A stretch of 64,000 nt of DNA from positions 1,426,001 to 1,490,000 of the forward strand of contig NZ_CP034930.1 of assembly GCF_004014855.1 (NCBI RefSeq). Direction: 5' to 3'. Of the stretch, positions 63,742-64,000 are shown piece by piece. The notes beneath the pieces were generated by a model. The model had not been told where the DNA came from. It made no database searches and saw only the letters and a program-made list of their open reading frames with translations. Each line of letters opens with the position of its first letter. Position 1 is the stretch's first letter. This stretch comes from Apibacter raozihei (GTDB lineage: Bacteria > Bacteroidota > Bacteroidia > Flavobacteriales > Weeksellaceae). The position numbers were made by a program, and so were the translations under genes.

Positions 63742-64000
63742 CTATTCGTTCGGCAATTCGGATTTTTCGATAGTTTGTTTTTTGTCTTTATCTTTTCCTC
63801 CTCCAAAAACAGAAAAATGTACATATCTTTTTGGATTGGTTTTAAAATCATCTAATAGTACACTTAGATTTTTGGAAGCATCATTCAAATTGTTGTATAA
63901 TCCGTTGTCATTCATTAATTTACCTAGACTACCATTCCCTGAATTTATTTTCCCGGTGATTTGGTTAAGGTCATTTAATGTGCTTTCAAGTTTTTTTAAG
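63742..64000 (-). CDS. MCE/MlaD-family protein, C-terminal part only
   Basis: The last 86 codons of a minus-strand gene that runs off the window. They read LKKLESTLNDLNQITGKINS..., then SLGKLMNDNGLYNNLNDA, DDFKTNPKRYVHFSVFGGGK and a charged tail ELPNE before TAG (63744-63742). The amphipathic Leu-rich helix followed by NPKRYVHFSVFG is the typical end of Bacteroidota MlaD-type proteins, which carry phospholipids between membranes. The MCE domain itself is outside the window. In-frame coding starts at 63999. Confidence 0.75.
   Translation of the reverse strand, partial: LKKLESTLNDLNQITGKINSGNGSLGKLMNDNGLYNNLNDASKNLSVLLDDFKTNPKRYVHFSVFGGGKDKDKKQTIEKSELPNE

Overview
This window looks like a chromosomal segment of a low-GC Bacteroidota bacterium, most likely a Flavobacteriia/Weeksellaceae-type organism. 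Four things support this: Bacteroidota-type -7 promoter elements (TAnnTTTG) upstream of many genes; gene neighbourhoods typical of the phylum (ftsK-lolA-lptF/G-ribB, a single long arginine cluster with an ArgF'-type transcarbamylase, GSCFA protein, MCE protein followed by two Fe-S proteins); signal peptides ending in SQ; and surface proteins with 'GIGT..P' modules. A quinol NO reductase plus secreted peritrophin-type chitin-binding proteins suggest a host-associated, microaerobic, perhaps insect-gut lifestyle (Apibacter-like). The genus is a guess from memory, not shown by the sequence. I saw no rRNA, tRNA, CRISPR array, transposase or prophage.

Layout. 0-10 kb: quinol NO reductase behind two related inverted repeats, Ser/Thr symporter SstT, a tandem pair of short-chain dehydrogenases, a GH10 xylanase lipoprotein, BON/SH3 envelope proteins, and a LysR regulator with a YeiH-type exporter. 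9.8-20 kb: a minus-strand arginine cluster (GNAT acyltransferase, argG, argC, proC, a papain-fold-like lipoprotein, argD, argF', argB, argE, argH) behind a long structured leader. Residue 90 of ArgF' predicts a succinylated rather than acetylated pathway. 20-31 kb: housekeeping genes (histidine phosphatase, HhH protein, ribB with a dead RibA-like domain, LPS export permease, lolA, ftsK, Bax-inhibitor-like protein, rpiB, gltX).

31.5-44.3 kb: the complete branched-chain amino acid region in two minus-strand operons, leuA-leuC-leuD-cimA-like-leuB and ilvD-ilvB-methyltransferase-ilvN-ilvC. Each operon is preceded by a short leader peptide rich in Ile/Leu (plus Val for ilv), followed by alternative antiterminator/terminator hairpins: two classical ribosome-mediated attenuators. 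No ilvA is present. The citramalate-synthase-like gene may instead supply 2-oxobutyrate through LeuCDB.

44.6-57.7 kb: an unknown multispanning membrane protein, a ModF-like tandem ABC ATPase with a degenerate first site, a TonB-dependent receptor, a prenyl synthase, GSCFA, TatD, L21/L27, fmt and a HAD phosphatase. 57.8-60.8 kb: a small secreted-protein locus. Two proteins end in a six-cysteine peritrophin-A-like (CBM14) domain, one of them on a stalk of four Cys-initiated Ig/PKD-like repeats. A third protein is a free copy of the N-terminal module. A G8 tract lies in the intergenic region. 61.5-64 kb: a heterodisulfide-reductase-like Fe-S pair and the 3' end of an MCE/MlaD gene running off the window.
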